Of a stretch of DNA of 64,000 nucleotides, positions 37,984 to 52,148 are shown piece by piece. Position numbers and translations under genes: made by a program. The stretch is from contig NZ_FNDR01000004.1 in NCBI RefSeq assembly GCF_900099805.1, positions 539,501 to 603,500 of the forward strand. Direction: 5' to 3'. The DNA is from Variovorax sp. OV700 (GTDB taxonomy: Bacteria > Pseudomonadota > Gammaproteobacteria > Burkholderiales > Burkholderiaceae_C). The notes under the pieces were generated by a model. The model saw only the letters and a list, made by a program, of their open reading frames with translations, had not been told where the DNA came from and ran no database searches. How positions within the stretch are numbered: position 1 is the first letter of the stretch; every line of letters begins with the position of its first letter.

Positions 37984-38573
37984 GATCTGACCTCCACCGG
38001 CCTTGCCGGCATCCTCCCCCGCTCGACCTCTCTCACCTCGAGCAGGTCATCGAACAGGGCCCGGTAGTGCACCACGGCCTTGCGCAACTCCTCCGTGTCG
38101 GCTTCGCCGCGCAGGTTTCGCGCCCGGATGTCCTGCGCCGCGCGGTAGTTGCTCACGACGGCGGGATGGTCGACGGAAATGTCGGCCGCGCGACGCTCGA
38201 AGTCACCCATCGGATAGCCGCGCTTCAGCATCAGCTCGCGCACCAGTTCATCCGCCTGGGCCACCGCCCCCTGGGGGTTGTCGACGAACTCGGCCTGCAG
38301 GCTGTTCCAGGCCTTGCCGAACCTGGCGGCTTCGCCCGGCGCCAGCGGAACGATGCGCAACCCCTCGACACGCTGCTGGCGCCTCTTGAGCTCGGCCTCT
38401 GCCTTCGAGCGGTTGCCAAGCTCCGTGACGACGCGGCCGTATTCCGACCCGAAGTGCTCCTCGAGCTGCCGGGATTGTCGTTTTCGTTGATAGAGGTACA
38501 CGGCCAGCGCGACCACTGCAAGGATCACGATGACCGCCAGGACCAACCATGTCTGCGTGTTGACGGCATCCAT
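37980..38573 (-). CDS. Membrane-anchored paralogue, unknown function
   Basis: A 197-residue protein with an N-terminal transmembrane helix (TWLVLAVIVILAVVALAVYL, residues 8-27), a basic stretch (QRKRQSRQ) and a cytosolic domain shared with the downstream small protein. The topology is N-out or N-terminal anchor with most of the chain in the cytoplasm by the positive-inside rule. Start MDAVNT was chosen because the upstream frame lacks coding character. The pair forms a two-gene operon upstream of nadE. Function unknown. Confidence 0.75.
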   Translation of the reverse strand: MDAVNTQTWLVLAVIVILAVVALAVYLYQRKRQSRQLEEHFGSEYGRVVTELGNRSKAEAELKRRQQRVEGLRIVPLAPGEAARFGKAWNSLQAEFVDNPQGAVAQADELVRELMLKRGYPMGDFERRAADISVDHPAVVSNYRAAQDIRARNLRGEADTEELRKAVVHYRALFDDLLEVREVERGRMPARPVEVRS

Positions 38574-38749
38574 ACGCGTCTCCCTTCGATCGAACGCACC
38601 CGTGGTCCGCCGCGATCGGCGGGGCATCGCGAGTGGGTGTAGGGGGATGCTCTTCCGGCTGCCGCGCCAAGCCAGCAGTCCAGGGCAGATTCAACTGTGG
38701 GAGGCCACCTACAGCAAGCTTGATGCGCGTGCGTGCCCGGCGCGCAGGC

Positions 38750-39919
38750 TCACCAGGCCGTCCACTTGGCCTCGCTGGCGGACGAGGCCACCGTGCGCTC
38801 GATGAACCGGACGCCCCGCGCGCCGTCTTCCACGCGCGGGTAGTCGGCCGCGAGCGGATCGGCTGCAATGCCCGCGAGCCGCGCGCGGATGTCGGCCACG
38901 ACGCCGCCGTAGATGTTGGCAAAGGCCTCGATGAAGCCTTCGGGGTGGCCCGCGGGCAGCCGGCTCGCGCGCTGCGCCGATTCGCAAAGCCATGGCGAAC
39001 CGCGCGTGAGGATGCGCTTGGGTCCGTCGTGCGGCAGGTGCAGCAGTTCGCTCGGCCGCTCCTGGCGCCATTCGAGCGTGCCCAGTGCGCCGGAGACGCG
39101 CAGGCGCAGATCGTTCTCCAGGCCGGTGTTGATCTGCGAGGCGATCAGCACGCCGCGCGCGCCGCCATTGAAGCGCAAGAGCAAGCTTCCGTCGTCGTCG
39201 AGCATGCGGCCCGGCACCAGCGCGCTCAGGTCGGCGCAGAGGCTTTCGATCTCAAGGCCGGTGACGCTGGCGACGAGGTTCTCGGCATGCGAGCCGATGT
39301 CGCCGATGGCGCCGGCCGCGCCGCTGCGCGCGGGGTCGGTGCGCCAGTCGGCCTGCTTGTTGCTGCCGCTGCCTTCGACGTGGCTGGCGAGCCAGCCCTG
39401 GTTGTATTCGACGACCACCTTGCGCAGCTCGCCGAGCTGGCCCGAGCGGACCATCTCTCGCGCCTGCCGCACCATGGGGTAGCCGGTGTAGTTGTAGGTG
39501 ACACCGAAGACCGTGCCCTGCCTTTTCACGGTGGCCACCAGCGCTTCGGCCTGTGCGCGCGTGTGCACCAGCGGCTTGTCGCACACCACGTGAAAGCCCG
39601 CTTCTGCAAAGGCCTCCGCCACAGGAAAGTGCACGTGGTTGGGCGTGACGATCGAGACGAAGTCGATGCGCTCTTCCGGCGGGCGCTTCAGCTCGTCGGC
39701 GAGCATTGATTGCCAGTCGCGGTGGTTGCGCTCGTCCGCCAGTCCGAGGTCGCGGCCCGAAGCGCGGGCCTTCTCGGGGCTCGACGACAGCGCGCCGGCC
39801 ACGAGCTCGATCTGCCCGTCGAGCGCCATGGCCTTGCGGTGCACGGCGCCGATGAAGGCGTCGCGGCCGCCGCCGACCATGGCGCAGCGGAGCTTGCGAA
39901 GAGGTGTATCGGTCATCAA
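38750..39919 (-). CDS. Gfo/Idh/MocA-family sugar dehydrogenase
   Basis: A 389-residue oxidoreductase. The Rossmann motif is [18 protein letters not shown] at residues 14-31, and the catalytic lysine lies in [11 protein letters not shown]; the C-terminal alpha/beta domain has [10 protein letters not shown] with the usual catalytic D/H pair. Enzymes of this type oxidise inositols, sugar acids or hexoses. It follows the binding-protein gene of the sugar ABC importer (59-bp gap) and probably oxidises the imported sugar. The start could be either of two adjacent ATGs (39919, 39916). Confidence 0.88.
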   Translation of the reverse strand: MMTDTPLRKLRCAMVGGGRDAFIGAVHRKAMALDGQIELVAGALSSSPEKARASGRDLGLADERNHRDWQSMLADELKRPPEERIDFVSIVTPNHVHFPVAEAFAEAGFHVVCDKPLVHTRAQAEALVATVKRQGTVFGVTYNYTGYPMVRQAREMVRSGQLGELRKVVVEYNQGWLASHVEGSGSNKQADWRTDPARSGAAGAIGDIGSHAENLVASVTGLEIESLCADLSALVPGRMLDDDGSLLLRFNGGARGVLIASQINTGLENDLRLRVSGALGTLEWRQERPSELLHLPHDGPKRILTRGSPWLCESAQRASRLPAGHPEGFIEAFANIYGGVVADIRARLAGIAADPLAADYPRVEDGARGVRFIERTVASSASEAKWTAW

Positions 39920-39940
39920 TCTTCTCGAGATTCCTGGGTA

Positions 39941-39975
39941 ACTGTCCCCTCTCCCTCTGGGAGAGGGAGGAAAGC
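39941..39975. repeat. Half REP-like element
   Basis: CCCCTCTCCCTCTGGGAGAG forms a hairpin like the arms of the element at 16640-16750 but without the inverted second half. It lies between the binding-protein and dehydrogenase genes and could cap the upstream mRNA. Confidence 0.5.
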
Positions 39976-39978
39976 AGC

Positions 39979-40941
39979 TCAGAACGGCGAGTTCGGGTGG
40001 TAGAAATCTTTTGCGTTTTCCTTGGTGATCAGCACCGAAGGAATGATCGTTGTCGCGGGCAGCTTCTCGCCCTTCAGCCGCGCTTCGGCCGTGAGCTTGA
40101 TCGCGTCGTAGATGAACTTGGGCGAGTAGCTCACGTCGGCGCCAATGCGCTTGTCCTTGCCGTCCATGATGGTCTTGACCATGCCCTTGGCGCCCGCGCC
40201 GCCGAAGACGATCTTGATGTCGTCGCGCTTGGCCTGCTCGATGGCCTTGAGCACGCCCACGGCCATGTCGTCGTCGGCCGCCCAGATGGCGTCGATGTTC
40301 TTGAAGCGCGTGAGGTAGTCCTGCGTGACCTTGAAGGCGTCGTCGCGATTCCAGTTGGCGTATTTGGCGTCGAGCAGCTTGATGTCCGGATGGTTCTTGA
40401 GCACCGCGTTGAAGGCGTCCATGCGCTCGTTGTCCAGCGTGGTGGCAATGCCGCGCAGCGCAACCACGTTGCCCTTGCCGCCGAGCTGCTTTGCGATGTA
40501 CTCGGCCGGGATGCGGCCGAAGGCGGTGTTGTCGCCGGCCACGTAGGCGTCTTGCGCGCTGGTGTCGGTCAGGCCCCGGTCGACCACGGTCACGTAGGCA
40601 CCCTTGGCCTTGACCTGCGCCACCGGCTTGGTCAGCGCGGCCGATTCGAACGGGAACACCACGAGCGCATTGATCTTGGTGACGGTCGAAAGGTCTTGCA
40701 GCTGGTTCGCCTGCTCGGGCGCGTTGGCCGCGGTCTTGATCGTGATCTTCAGGTCCTTGTGTTCCTTCTCCAGATCCTTCTTCGCCTGGTTGGCCCAGTA
40801 GTTGATGCCGCCCATGAAGCTGTGCGTGGCCGCGGGAATCGAAACGCCGAGGTTCACTTTCTCGGCCGCGAATGCCGGCAGGCTCGCGAGCGCCGCGGCC
40901 GCCACGGCCGTGAGTGCGATGCGACGTGTGAAGCTTGTCAT
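39979..40941 (-). CDS. Sugar ABC transporter substrate-binding protein (RbsB-like)
   Basis: A 320-residue periplasmic binding protein of the Peripla_BP_4 family. The signal peptide [20 protein letters not shown]...AFA is followed by the mature [20 protein letters not shown]. Segments [44 protein letters not shown] and [21 protein letters not shown] are typical for ribose/xylose/inositol-type binders. The ligand cannot be assigned. The order after the ROK, ATPase and permease genes fits one operon. Confidence 0.9.
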   Translation of the reverse strand: MTSFTRRIALTAVAAAALASLPAFAAEKVNLGVSIPAATHSFMGGINYWANQAKKDLEKEHKDLKITIKTAANAPEQANQLQDLSTVTKINALVVFPFESAALTKPVAQVKAKGAYVTVVDRGLTDTSAQDAYVAGDNTAFGRIPAEYIAKQLGGKGNVVALRGIATTLDNERMDAFNAVLKNHPDIKLLDAKYANWNRDDAFKVTQDYLTRFKNIDAIWAADDDMAVGVLKAIEQAKRDDIKIVFGGAGAKGMVKTIMDGKDKRIGADVSYSPKFIYDAIKLTAEARLKGEKLPATTIIPSVLITKENAKDFYHPNSPF

Positions 40942-41972
40942 GCTGGATGTCTCCTTGTGGTTGATGGATTGGAACGGGAACAAACTAGCGGCGCCCTCTT
41001 TGGAGGAACGCGACGATGATGATCACGAAGCCCTGCACCGCGGCGTTGAGGTACACGCTGATGATGCTGGTGAGGTTCAGGATGTTGCTGATGACCGAGA
41101 GCAGGATGGCCCCCACCACGGTGCCCGTGATGCTGCCCGCGCCGCCCTTGAGCGCGGTGCCGCCGACGATCACCGCGGCAATCGCTTCGAGCTCCCACAA
41201 GAGGCCGGTGGTCGGCGAGGCCGAGCCCAGCCGAGGCACGTAAAGAAGCGTGGCAATGCCCACGCATACGCCGAGCAGCACATAGGTCAGGATCTTCACG
41301 CGGTCGACGTCCACCGCCGCGTAGCGCGCGACCTGCTCGTTGGAGCCGATGGCCTGCACGTAGCGCCCGTAGGCCGTGCGGTTCAAGATCACGCCGCCAA
41401 TGATGGCGACGACCACGAACACCCACACCGGCACGGGAATGCCCGCCAGGCTCGCGTAGTACACCGGCGCATAGAGGTCCGACAGGTCGTTGTCGAGCGT
41501 GAGCGCGCCACCGTCGGCAAAGTAGGTAAGGTAGGCGCGAAAGATGCCGAGCGTGCCCAGCGTCACGATGAAGGGCTCGATGCGTCCCTTGGTGATCAGG
41601 AGCCCGTGCGCAAGGCCGAACAGCGCGCCCAGCACCACCGCGAGCACCGCGCCCATCACCACCGCCATGAGCGGCGAGCCCGAGGCCGGCCCGGCCCAGT
41701 TGATGAACATGATCACGCTGCCCGCGATGAGCGCCGCCATCGAGCCCACCGACAGGTCGATGCCGCCCGAGATGATCACGAAGCACATGCCGACGGCGAT
41801 GATGCCGATGAAGGCGGTGCGCGTGAGCACATTCATGGCGTTGTCGAGCGTGGCGAAGTCGCTGTTCAGCAGCGTGCCGCCAATGCACAGCAGCACGAGG
41901 CCGATGACCGGGCCGAGGCCGTGCAGGCGCTCGGTCCAGCGCGGCTTGCTTTCGCCGCGGTGTTGCGCGGCT

Positions 41973-43507
<1,535 letters not shown>

Positions 43508-43511
<4 letters not shown>

Positions 43512-44725
43512 GGCGCGACCCCGCGAACTTTGAGTGTTTCGTGCATCGCGAGCACGCCGGCGCCGATCAGCCCGCCCTGCACGCCCAGTGGCGTGTACTG
43601 GATTTCCAGGTGCCGCGTGGAGAGCGCGAGCGAGCGCTGGTAGACGCTCTGCCGCACGGCCGCGAGAAACAATGGGCCGATGCGCGTGATGCCGCCGCCG
43701 ATGAACACATGCGACGGATTGAAGAAGTTCACCACCGACGCCAGCATCTGGCCGATGAGGTTGCCCGCGCGCTGGATGATGCCGTTGGCGGCCGTATCGC
43801 CGGCGCGGCTCGCCTGGCCCACATCGACGGCCTCGATGCGCCCGTGCATGCGCAGGCACTCGGCGAGCATGGCGCTTTCGCCGGCTTCGGCCGCCTGCAC
43901 GGCCATGCGCGTGATGGCCGGCCCCGCGGCCATGGCCTCGACGCAGCCGACATTGCCGCAATGGCAGCGCGGGCCCTCCTGGTCGACGCAGATGTGGCCC
44001 ACGTCGCCGGCCGAGCCGGCCGCGCCGCGATAGACCTCGCCGTGGCAGACGATGCCGCAGCCGATGCCGGTGCCGATCTTGATCACGAGAAAGTTGTTGA
44101 GCGAGCGCTTCAGTCGCCAGAGCTCGCCGAGCGCCATCAGGTTCACGTCGTTGTCGACGAAGACCGGCGCGGCGTAATCCTCGCGCAGGTAGTCGCGAAT
44201 CGAGAAGCTGTCCCAGGCCGGCATCAGCGGTGGGTTCACGAGTTGGCCGATCTCGAAATTGACGGGGCCCGGCACGCCGATGCCGATGCCGAGCACCTCC
44301 TTGGCGCCGCTGTTGCAGCGCGCGAGCAGTTCGCGCATAAGCACGCGCACCCGCGCCAGCACCACCGCCGGGCCTTCGCGCACGTCGGCGGGTTCGTCGT
44401 GCTGCGCCAGCACGGTGAGGTCGGGGCGCAGCACCGCGACGTCGAGGCTGGTGGCGCCGATGTCGATGCCCACGAGCACGCCCAGGCCGGTGTGAAGCTG
44501 GAGGTTTTCGGCGCGCCGTCCGCCCGACGAACGCTGCAGGCCGGCTTCGGCCAGCAGGCCCTGGTCGACGAGGCCCGCGATCAACGCATTGGCCTTGCTC
44601 TTGGAGAAGCCGAGCTGCTCGGCCATGGCATGGCGCGATCCGCCGGCCGACCAGAAGGTGGTCTCCAGCAATCGCATTTCGTCCGCAGTGATGCCACTCC
44701 AGGGTGCCACGCGCTGTGTCTCCAA
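43508..44725 (-). CDS. ROK-family transcriptional regulator
   Basis: A 405-residue ROK protein (NagC/XylR type). A winged helix-turn-helix occupies about residues 15-65 (SRHAMAEQLGFSKSKANALI; GLVDQGLLAEAGL). The sugar-kinase-like domain has GVLVGIDIGATSLDVAVLRP, the ExGH-type region AGDVGHICVD and the zinc motif CHCGNVGCVEA. It is first in the sugar importer operon and most likely represses it until the sugar or its phosphate binds. Candidate operator half-sites lie just upstream (TATTC...GAATA). Confidence 0.9.
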
Positions 44726-44857
44726 TATTCTTTTGACCCTCCGCCCTCAGGGGTGCAATCGGGCGGAATGCGAATACTAGGCGCGCAGCTTTAGCCGGAC
44801 AAGGCCGAACTTCGACCAAATTCAGATCGAAGCCGCCCTTCTTGCGCAAAGCGCAGA
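44726..44857. promoter_or_regulatory. Candidate promoter/operator region of the ROK-regulated operon
   Basis: Between the ROK gene start and the atp terminator are an inverted repeat CCGCCC-N14-GGGCGG (about 44740-44765) and outer TATTC/GAATA arms about 40 bp apart. NagC-type operators have AT-rich inverted arms, so these are candidates only; no clear -35/-10 pair was found. Confidence 0.3.
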
Positions 44858-44888
44858 CGAAAAAAAGCCGCCCGGGAGGCGGCTTCTT
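44858..44888 (-). terminator. Terminator of the atp operon
   Basis: On the minus strand, AAGCCGCCTCCCGGGCGGCTT followed by TTTTTTCG forms a strong GC hairpin with a T run, about 35 bases after the atpC stop. Confidence 0.88.
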
Positions 44889-44921
44889 CGGAGCGAGAGC
44901 GTTTGGCTCCTGCTCGCTTGA

Positions 44922-45341
44922 TTACTTCTTCTGGCGGTACTTGCGCAGGGCCGCGATCTGGGCGGCCATGACGGCCAGCTCGGATTGCGCCATGGCGATG
45001 TCGATGTCGCTCCTGGCGTTCTTGAGCGCTTCCTCGGCAGCCGCCTTGGCCTTGTTGGCCTTCTCGTCGTCGAGGTCCTTGCCGCGGATGGCGGTATCGG
45101 ACAGCACGGTGACGGCGTTCGGCTGCACTTCGAGAATGCCGCCGGCCACGAAGACGAACTCTTCGCCGCCGTCGGCCGTTTCGATGCGCACCGCACCCGG
45201 ACGGATGCGCGTGATCAGCGGGGTGTGGCGCGGATAGATGCCGAGCTCACCGGCTTCACCGGGCAGCGCGACGAACTTGGCTTCGCCCGAGAAGATCGAC
45301 TCTTCCGCGCTGACCACGTCGACGTGAATGGTGTTTGCCAT
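44922..45341 (-). CDS. atpC: ATP synthase epsilon subunit
   Basis: A 139-residue F1 epsilon subunit. The N-terminal beta-sandwich starts [22 protein letters not shown] and contains [19 protein letters not shown], the most conserved part; the C-terminal two-helix domain ([21 protein letters not shown]) is the regulatory brake on ATP hydrolysis. Last gene of the atp operon, 22 bp after atpD. Confidence 0.96.
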   Translation of the reverse strand: MANTIHVDVVSAEESIFSGEAKFVALPGEAGELGIYPRHTPLITRIRPGAVRIETADGGEEFVFVAGGILEVQPNAVTVLSDTAIRGKDLDDEKANKAKAAAEEALKNARSDIDIAMAQSELAVMAAQIAALRKYRQKK

Positions 45342-45363
45342 CTGAGTTCCTATCTAGGCCGCC

Positions 45364-46850
<1,487 letters not shown>

Positions 46851-46891
46851 CCGGACGGGCCGGCACCCTTGATTTCAGATACTTCTTCCGA

Positions 46892-47278
46892 TCAGCACTT
46901 CATTGCCGCCGCCTGTGCGGCGAAAGCATCGCTGGCAGCCTTGCAGGCCTGGCCCAGTGCGGCCTTGTCGGTGCCCAACGAAGCCCAGGCAGCCTTGGTC
47001 TGCTCCACGCTCGCCTTCATCGCATCGGCGGCTGCGCCGCTTTGTGCGGACGCGCAGGCCTGTGCCTTGGCGAGGTAGTCGTTGCACTCTTGCGGCAGGT
47101 CCGCAGCCGATGCCGTCGGCGCGGTTGCGGCCGGCGGTGCAGCTGGCGCAGGCGCCGCCGGAGCGGGAGCCGGAGCTGGCGTGGCGGCGGGTGCCGGCGG
47201 TGCCGCGGGCGCCTCTTCCTTCTTGGAGCAGGCGGTCAGCGCGGCGGCCATGGCCACCAGAACGAGAAGTTTTTTCAT
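46892..47278 (-). CDS. Small lipoprotein encoded inside the atp operon
   Basis: A 128-residue lipoprotein: MKKLLVLVAMAAALTAC ends in a lipobox with C17, followed by a charged KKEE, a 40-residue Ala/Pro linker and a C-terminal domain with four cysteines (C65, C75, C112, C128) that could make two disulfides. The domain pattern (LPQECNDYLAKAQACAS, KAAWASLGTDKAALGQACKA) recalls a small family of exported proteins of unknown function. It lies between atpG and atpD on the same strand, with hairpins on both sides. It is not a known ATP synthase subunit; a link to membrane bioenergetics is only positional. Confidence 0.82.
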   Translation of the reverse strand: MKKLLVLVAMAAALTACSKKEEAPAAPPAPAATPAPAPAPAAPAPAAPPAATAPTASAADLPQECNDYLAKAQACASAQSGAAADAMKASVEQTKAAWASLGTDKAALGQACKAASDAFAAQAAAMKC

Positions 47279-47314
47279 TATGCAGAGTCCCCTAAAAAAG
47301 GCCTTCGGTTATCG

Positions 47315-47361
47315 GGCCCGCAGAACGGGCCTCGAATGGCAATGTGGCCCGGTACATTGCC
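47315..47361 (-). promoter_or_regulatory. Two hairpins between atpG and the lipoprotein gene
   Basis: GGCAATGT-N8-ACATTGCC (47338-47361, perfect 8-bp stem) and GGCCCG-N5-CGGGCC (47315-47331) follow the atpG stop. On the minus strand they are followed by AAGGCCTTTTTT (about 47293-47304). This could be a partial terminator or an mRNA-processing site that sets the level of downstream genes. Confidence 0.55.
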
Positions 47362-47364
47362 TCA

Positions 47365-48240
47365 TCAAACACCGGCGGCCGCAGCGGCGCCGGACACGAT
47401 TTCCGAAAGTTCCTTGGTGATGCCAGCCTGGCGGGTCTTGTTGTAGACCAGCTTGAGCTCGCTGATCACGTTGCCCGCGTTGTCCGTTGCCGCCTTCATG
47501 GCCACCATGCGGGCGGAGTGCTCGGACGCCATGTTCTCGGCCACGGCCTGGTAGACCAGCGACTCCACATAGCGCACCAGCAGCTCGTCGATCACGCTCT
47601 GCGCATCGGGCTCGTAGATGTAGTCCCACGAATGCTGACCCGCCTCGACTTGCAGCGAGTCTGCGGCCAGCGGCAGCAGCTGCTCCACGAGCGGCTCCTG
47701 CTTGATCGTGTTGATGAACTTGGTGTAGCACAGGTACACGGCCGACAGCTTGCCTTCGGCATAGGCGTCGAGCAGCGTCTTGACCGGACCGATGAGCTTG
47801 TCCAGGTGAGGCGTGTCGCCCAGGTGGGTGACATGGGCCACCACGCGCGCACCGATGCGGTTCAGGAAGCCCAGGCCCTTGCTGCCGATGGCCACCGAGT
47901 CGATGGCGATGCCCGCGCTCTGTGCTTCCCGCAGCTTGGCCGTGACGGCGCGCAGCAGGTTGGTGTTCAAGCCACCGCACAGGCCCTTGTCGCTCGTGAC
48001 GATGATGAAGCCGATGGCCTTGGCATCGTTCTTCTTCATGAACGCGTGGGTGTACTCGGGATTCGCCTTGCCCAGGTTGGCCGCAATGTTGCGAATTTTC
48101 TCGCTGTAGGGGCGGGCGGCACGCATGCGCTCTTGCGCCTTGCGCATCTTGGAAACCGAGACCATTTCCATGGCCTTGGTGATCTTCTTGGTGTTTTCCA
48201 CCGATTTGATCTTGCCGCGGATTTCCTTACCAGCTGCCAT
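47365..48240 (-). CDS. atpG: ATP synthase gamma subunit
   Basis: A 291-residue central-stalk subunit. The N-terminal helix reads [25 protein letters not shown], the central part has [17 protein letters not shown], and the C-terminal helix ends [25 protein letters not shown]. It rotates within the alpha/beta ring. Twenty-one bases separate it from atpA. Confidence 0.97.
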   Translation of the reverse strand: MAAGKEIRGKIKSVENTKKITKAMEMVSVSKMRKAQERMRAARPYSEKIRNIAANLGKANPEYTHAFMKKNDAKAIGFIIVTSDKGLCGGLNTNLLRAVTAKLREAQSAGIAIDSVAIGSKGLGFLNRIGARVVAHVTHLGDTPHLDKLIGPVKTLLDAYAEGKLSAVYLCYTKFINTIKQEPLVEQLLPLAADSLQVEAGQHSWDYIYEPDAQSVIDELLVRYVESLVYQAVAENMASEHSARMVAMKAATDNAGNVISELKLVYNKTRQAGITKELSEIVSGAAAAAGV

Positions 48241-48261
48241 GAGTGCTCCTTGTCCGGCCGA

Positions 48262-49815
48262 TCAGGCGAACGACTTCTTGAACGACGTGATGGCGGCGGT
48301 CAGCTCAGCTTCGGCGTCCTTGTCGAGCGCCTTGGCCTTTTCGATCTTGTCGAGCAGCGCAGCATGGCTGGACTTCAGGAACTGGTGCAGGCCGTGTTCG
48401 AACGGAAGCACCTTCTTGATGTCGAGGTCGTCCATGAAACCCTTGTTCACCGCGAACAGCGTGGCGCCCATCAGCGAGATGGGCAGCGGGCTGTACTGGG
48501 CCTGCTTCAGCAGTTCGGTCACGCGGGCACCGCGGTCCAGCTGCTTGCGGGTGGCTTCGTCCAGGTCGGAAGCGAACTGCGCGAACGCAGCCAGTTCACG
48601 GTACTGGGCGAGGTCGGTACGGATACCGCCCGACAGACCCTTGATGACCTTGGTCTGCGCCGACGAACCCACGCGCGACACCGAGATACCGGCGTTGATG
48701 GCGGGGCGGATGCCGGCGTTGAACAGGTTGGTTTCCAGGAAGATCTGGCCGTCGGTGATCGAGATCACGTTGGTCGGAACGAAGGCGGACACGTCGCCAG
48801 CTTGCGTTTCGATGATTGGCAGCGCCGTGAGCGAACCGGTCTTGCCCTTGACGGCACCCTTGGTGAAGGCTTCGACGTAGTCGGCGTTCACGCGGGCTGC
48901 GCGTTCGAGCAGGCGGCTGTGGAGATAGAACACGTCGCCGGGGTAGGCTTCGCGGCCTGGCGGGCGACGCAGCAGCAGCGAGACCTGGCGATAAGCCACG
49001 GCTTGCTTGGAAAGATCGTCATAGACGATGAGCGCGTCTTCGCCGCGGTCGCGGAAGTATTCGCCCATGGTGCAGCCCGAGTAGGCCGACACGTACTGCA
49101 TGGCTGCCGATTCGGAAGCCGATGCGGCCACCACGATGGTGTAGTCCATCGCGCCAGCTTGTTCCAGTGCACGCACCACGTTCTTGATCGACGAAGCCTT
49201 CTGGCCGATCGCGACGTAGACGCAGGTCATGTTCTGACCCTTCTGATTGATGATCGCGTCGATCGCCACGGCCGTCTTGCCGGTCTGGCGATCACCGATG
49301 ATCAGCTCGCGCTGGCCACGGCCGATCGGCACCATCGAGTCGATGGACTTGAGGCCGGTCTGCATCGGCTGGTCGACGGACTTCCGTGCGATCACGCCGG
49401 GAGCAACCTTTTCGATCACGTCGGTCATCTTGGCGTTGATCGGACCCTTGCCGTCGATCGGCTGGCCCAGGGCGTTCACCACGCGGCCGATGAGCTCGGG
49501 GCCGACGGGCACTTCCAGGATGCGGCCCGTGCACTTGACGGTGTCGCCTTCGGAGATGTGCTCGTACTCGCCCAGAATCACGGCGCCGACCGAGTCGCGC
49601 TCGAGGTTCAGCGCCAGGCCGAACGACGGCGTGCCGTCTGCCGTGGGCGGGAACTCGAGCATTTCGCCCTGCATTGCATCGGACAGGCCGTGCACGCGCA
49701 CGATGCCGTCGGTCACCGAAACAACGGTGCCCTCGTTGCGGATGTTGGCGCTGACCCCAAGGCCCTCGATGCGGCTCTTGATCAGTTCGGAAATTTCTGC
49801 GGGATTGAGTTGCAT
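48262..49815 (-). CDS. atpA: ATP synthase alpha subunit
   Basis: A 517-residue non-catalytic nucleotide-binding F1 subunit. The P-loop GDRQTGKT is at residues 174-181; [32 protein letters not shown] and [22 protein letters not shown] are typical, with the signature ending [17 protein letters not shown]. Length and order are normal for betaproteobacteria. Confidence 0.97.
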   Translation of the reverse strand: MQLNPAEISELIKSRIEGLGVSANIRNEGTVVSVTDGIVRVHGLSDAMQGEMLEFPPTADGTPSFGLALNLERDSVGAVILGEYEHISEGDTVKCTGRILEVPVGPELIGRVVNALGQPIDGKGPINAKMTDVIEKVAPGVIARKSVDQPMQTGLKSIDSMVPIGRGQRELIIGDRQTGKTAVAIDAIINQKGQNMTCVYVAIGQKASSIKNVVRALEQAGAMDYTIVVAASASESAAMQYVSAYSGCTMGEYFRDRGEDALIVYDDLSKQAVAYRQVSLLLRRPPGREAYPGDVFYLHSRLLERAARVNADYVEAFTKGAVKGKTGSLTALPIIETQAGDVSAFVPTNVISITDGQIFLETNLFNAGIRPAINAGISVSRVGSSAQTKVIKGLSGGIRTDLAQYRELAAFAQFASDLDEATRKQLDRGARVTELLKQAQYSPLPISLMGATLFAVNKGFMDDLDIKKVLPFEHGLHQFLKSSHAALLDKIEKAKALDKDAEAELTAAITSFKKSFA

Positions 49816-49863
49816 GACTCTTTCCTTCTTTCTTTGAGGCTACAAGTAGAGGGCTGAAGACCG

Positions 49864-50394
49864 TCAGGCCGCCAGCGCAACTTTCATTTGTTCAAGGCGC
49901 GCTTTGACGGAGGTGTCGAGCACCTCGTCGCCGACCACCACACGAATGCCGCCGATCAGTTCCGGCTCCTGCTGGACCGTGACCTGCAGCTTGCGGCCGA
50001 AACGCTTTTCGAGCGCGACGGCCACATTGGCCAGAACCGCGGCGTCGATGGGAAAGGCGCTGTAGACCACGGCGTCGGACGAGCCGCTCTTCGCGTTGGC
50101 CAGTGCCCGGAACTGCTTCGCAATTTCCGGCAGCACCGAGAAACGGCCGTTGTCCAGGAGCGCGTCCAGAAAGTTCTGGGCGTGGGCGGTCAGCGGTGCA
50201 CCGAAGGCGCCGGCGACCACACCGAGAACCTGCTCGGCCGTGGCCTTGGGGTTGTCGGCGAACTGCTGTAGCTCCGGGCTGGCCGCGATGGCGGCCACCT
50301 TGTCGAGCCATGCGCTGGTTCCGGCGACGTCGGACGACGACGCCTTGAAAAGCGCCTCGGCGTAGGGACGTGCGATGGTGGCGAGTTCTGCCAT
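49864..50394 (-). CDS. atpH: ATP synthase delta subunit
   Basis: A 176-residue peripheral-stalk subunit. [15 protein letters not shown] opens the N-terminal helical domain, and the C-terminal strand has [25 protein letters not shown], the family's most conserved region. It joins F1 to the b dimer. The gene lies between atpF (8-bp gap) and atpA. Confidence 0.96.
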   Translation of the reverse strand: MAELATIARPYAEALFKASSSDVAGTSAWLDKVAAIAASPELQQFADNPKATAEQVLGVVAGAFGAPLTAHAQNFLDALLDNGRFSVLPEIAKQFRALANAKSGSSDAVVYSAFPIDAAVLANVAVALEKRFGRKLQVTVQQEPELIGGIRVVVGDEVLDTSVKARLEQMKVALAA

Positions 50395-50402
50395 GGCTTC
50401 TA

Positions 50403-50873
50403 TCAGAGTTCGGTCTGCAGACGGGCGAGCAAATCGGCGTGGACGCCCGCATTCACTTCCTTGCGCAGAATCTGCTCTGCGCCCTTGACGGCCAGTGCGG
50501 CAACCTGCTCGCGCAGTGCTTCGCGCGCCTTCAGTGCCTGCTGGTCGGCTTCGACGCGTGCAGCAGCAACGATCTTGTTGCCTTCTTCGGTCGCGCGAGC
50601 CTTGGCCTCTTCAACGATGGCCTGGGCGCGACGTTCGGCGTCGGCAAGACGTTGCGCGGACTCATTGCGTGCCTGGCCCAGTTCGGCTTCCACGCGCTTG
50701 TTGGCGGCGGACAACTCGGACTTGGCCATGTCGGCTGCAGCGAGGCCTTCGGCGATCTTCGCAGCGCGGTCGTCCAGCGCCTTGGCGATCGGCGGCCACA
50801 CGAACTTCATCGTGAACCCGACCAGGATCAGGAACACGATCATCTGAACGATCAGGGTACCGGTAATGCTCAC
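50403..50873 (-). CDS. atpF: ATP synthase b subunit
   Basis: A 156-residue stator subunit with one N-terminal membrane helix ([24 protein letters not shown]) and a long Ala/Glu/Arg-rich helix ([21 protein letters not shown] onward) that dimerises to hold F1 still. The standard [11 protein letters not shown] motif is present. Confidence 0.96.
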   Translation of the reverse strand: MSITGTLIVQMIVFLILVGFTMKFVWPPIAKALDDRAAKIAEGLAAADMAKSELSAANKRVEAELGQARNESAQRLADAERRAQAIVEEAKARATEEGNKIVAAARVEADQQALKAREALREQVAALAVKGAEQILRKEVNAGVHADLLARLQTEL

Positions 50874-50950
50874 TTTTCACCCTCTCTTTGGGATTGAATG
50901 CGAAGCCATTCCACAGAGGGGAACGACGACACGGGTCCGACGAGAAAGAC

Positions 50951-51274
<324 letters not shown>

Positions 51275-52144
51275 TCAGTGGTGATCGTGAGCCTGACCGA
51301 TGTAGACCAGCGCCAGCATCATGAACACGAAGGCTTGCAGCGTGATGATCAGGATGTGGAAGATGGCCCAGGCCGTGCCCGCGATGATGTGGCCGATGGC
51401 CAGGCCGATGCCGGTGGCCGACAGCGTGAAGGCGCCACCCATCAGGGCGATCAGCAGGAAGATCAGTTCGCCGGCATACATGTTGCCGAACAGACGCATG
51501 CCGTGCGAGACCGTCTTGGCGACGAACTCGATCATCTGCATCGCGAAGTTGAACGGGTACAGCGCCCAGTGGTTGCCGAACGGCGCGGTGAAGAGCTCAT
51601 GCACCCAGCCGCCGAGGCCCTTGATCTTGATGTTGTAGAACAGGCAGACCAGCAGCACGGCAACCGACATGCCCATCGTCACCGAGAGGTCGGCCGTGGG
51701 CACGACGCGCAGGTAGGCGTGATGCGGGTCTTCGCCGGCGATGCCGAAGATCTTGGCCCAGATTGCCGGGAACAAATCGACCGGGAACAGGTCCATTGCG
51801 TTCAGCAGGAAGATCCACACGAAGATGGTGAGCGCCAGCGGAGCGACGAACTTGCGGCTGGTGGCGTTGTGCACGATGCCCTTGGCCTGCTGGTCGACCA
51901 TTTCGACCAGGAGCTCGACGGCCGCTTGAAAACGCCCCGGAACACCCGAAGTAGCCTTGCGGGCCGCCAGCCAGAGCAGCCAGCAACCCAGCATGCCCAA
52001 CGCGATCGAGAAAAAGAGCGAGTCGAAATTGAATACCGAAAAGTCCGCAACACCTCCAGGCTTGGAGCTTTGCAGGTGCGTCAAGTGGTGAATGATGTAT
52101 TCACCCGCGGTCTGACCATGTTCCGCAGCGTTTTCAGCAGCCAT
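51275..52144 (-). CDS. atpB: ATP synthase a subunit
   Basis: A 289-residue membrane subunit that forms the proton half-channels. The essential arginine is in [17 protein letters not shown], and the later [20 protein letters not shown] carries the conserved C-terminal helix. [13 protein letters not shown] is typical for betaproteobacteria. It follows atpI by 4 bp. Confidence 0.96.
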   Translation of the reverse strand: MAAENAAEHGQTAGEYIIHHLTHLQSSKPGGVADFSVFNFDSLFFSIALGMLGCWLLWLAARKATSGVPGRFQAAVELLVEMVDQQAKGIVHNATSRKFVAPLALTIFVWIFLLNAMDLFPVDLFPAIWAKIFGIAGEDPHHAYLRVVPTADLSVTMGMSVAVLLVCLFYNIKIKGLGGWVHELFTAPFGNHWALYPFNFAMQMIEFVAKTVSHGMRLFGNMYAGELIFLLIALMGGAFTLSATGIGLAIGHIIAGTAWAIFHILIITLQAFVFMMLALVYIGQAHDHH

Positions 52145-52148
52145 TCAG

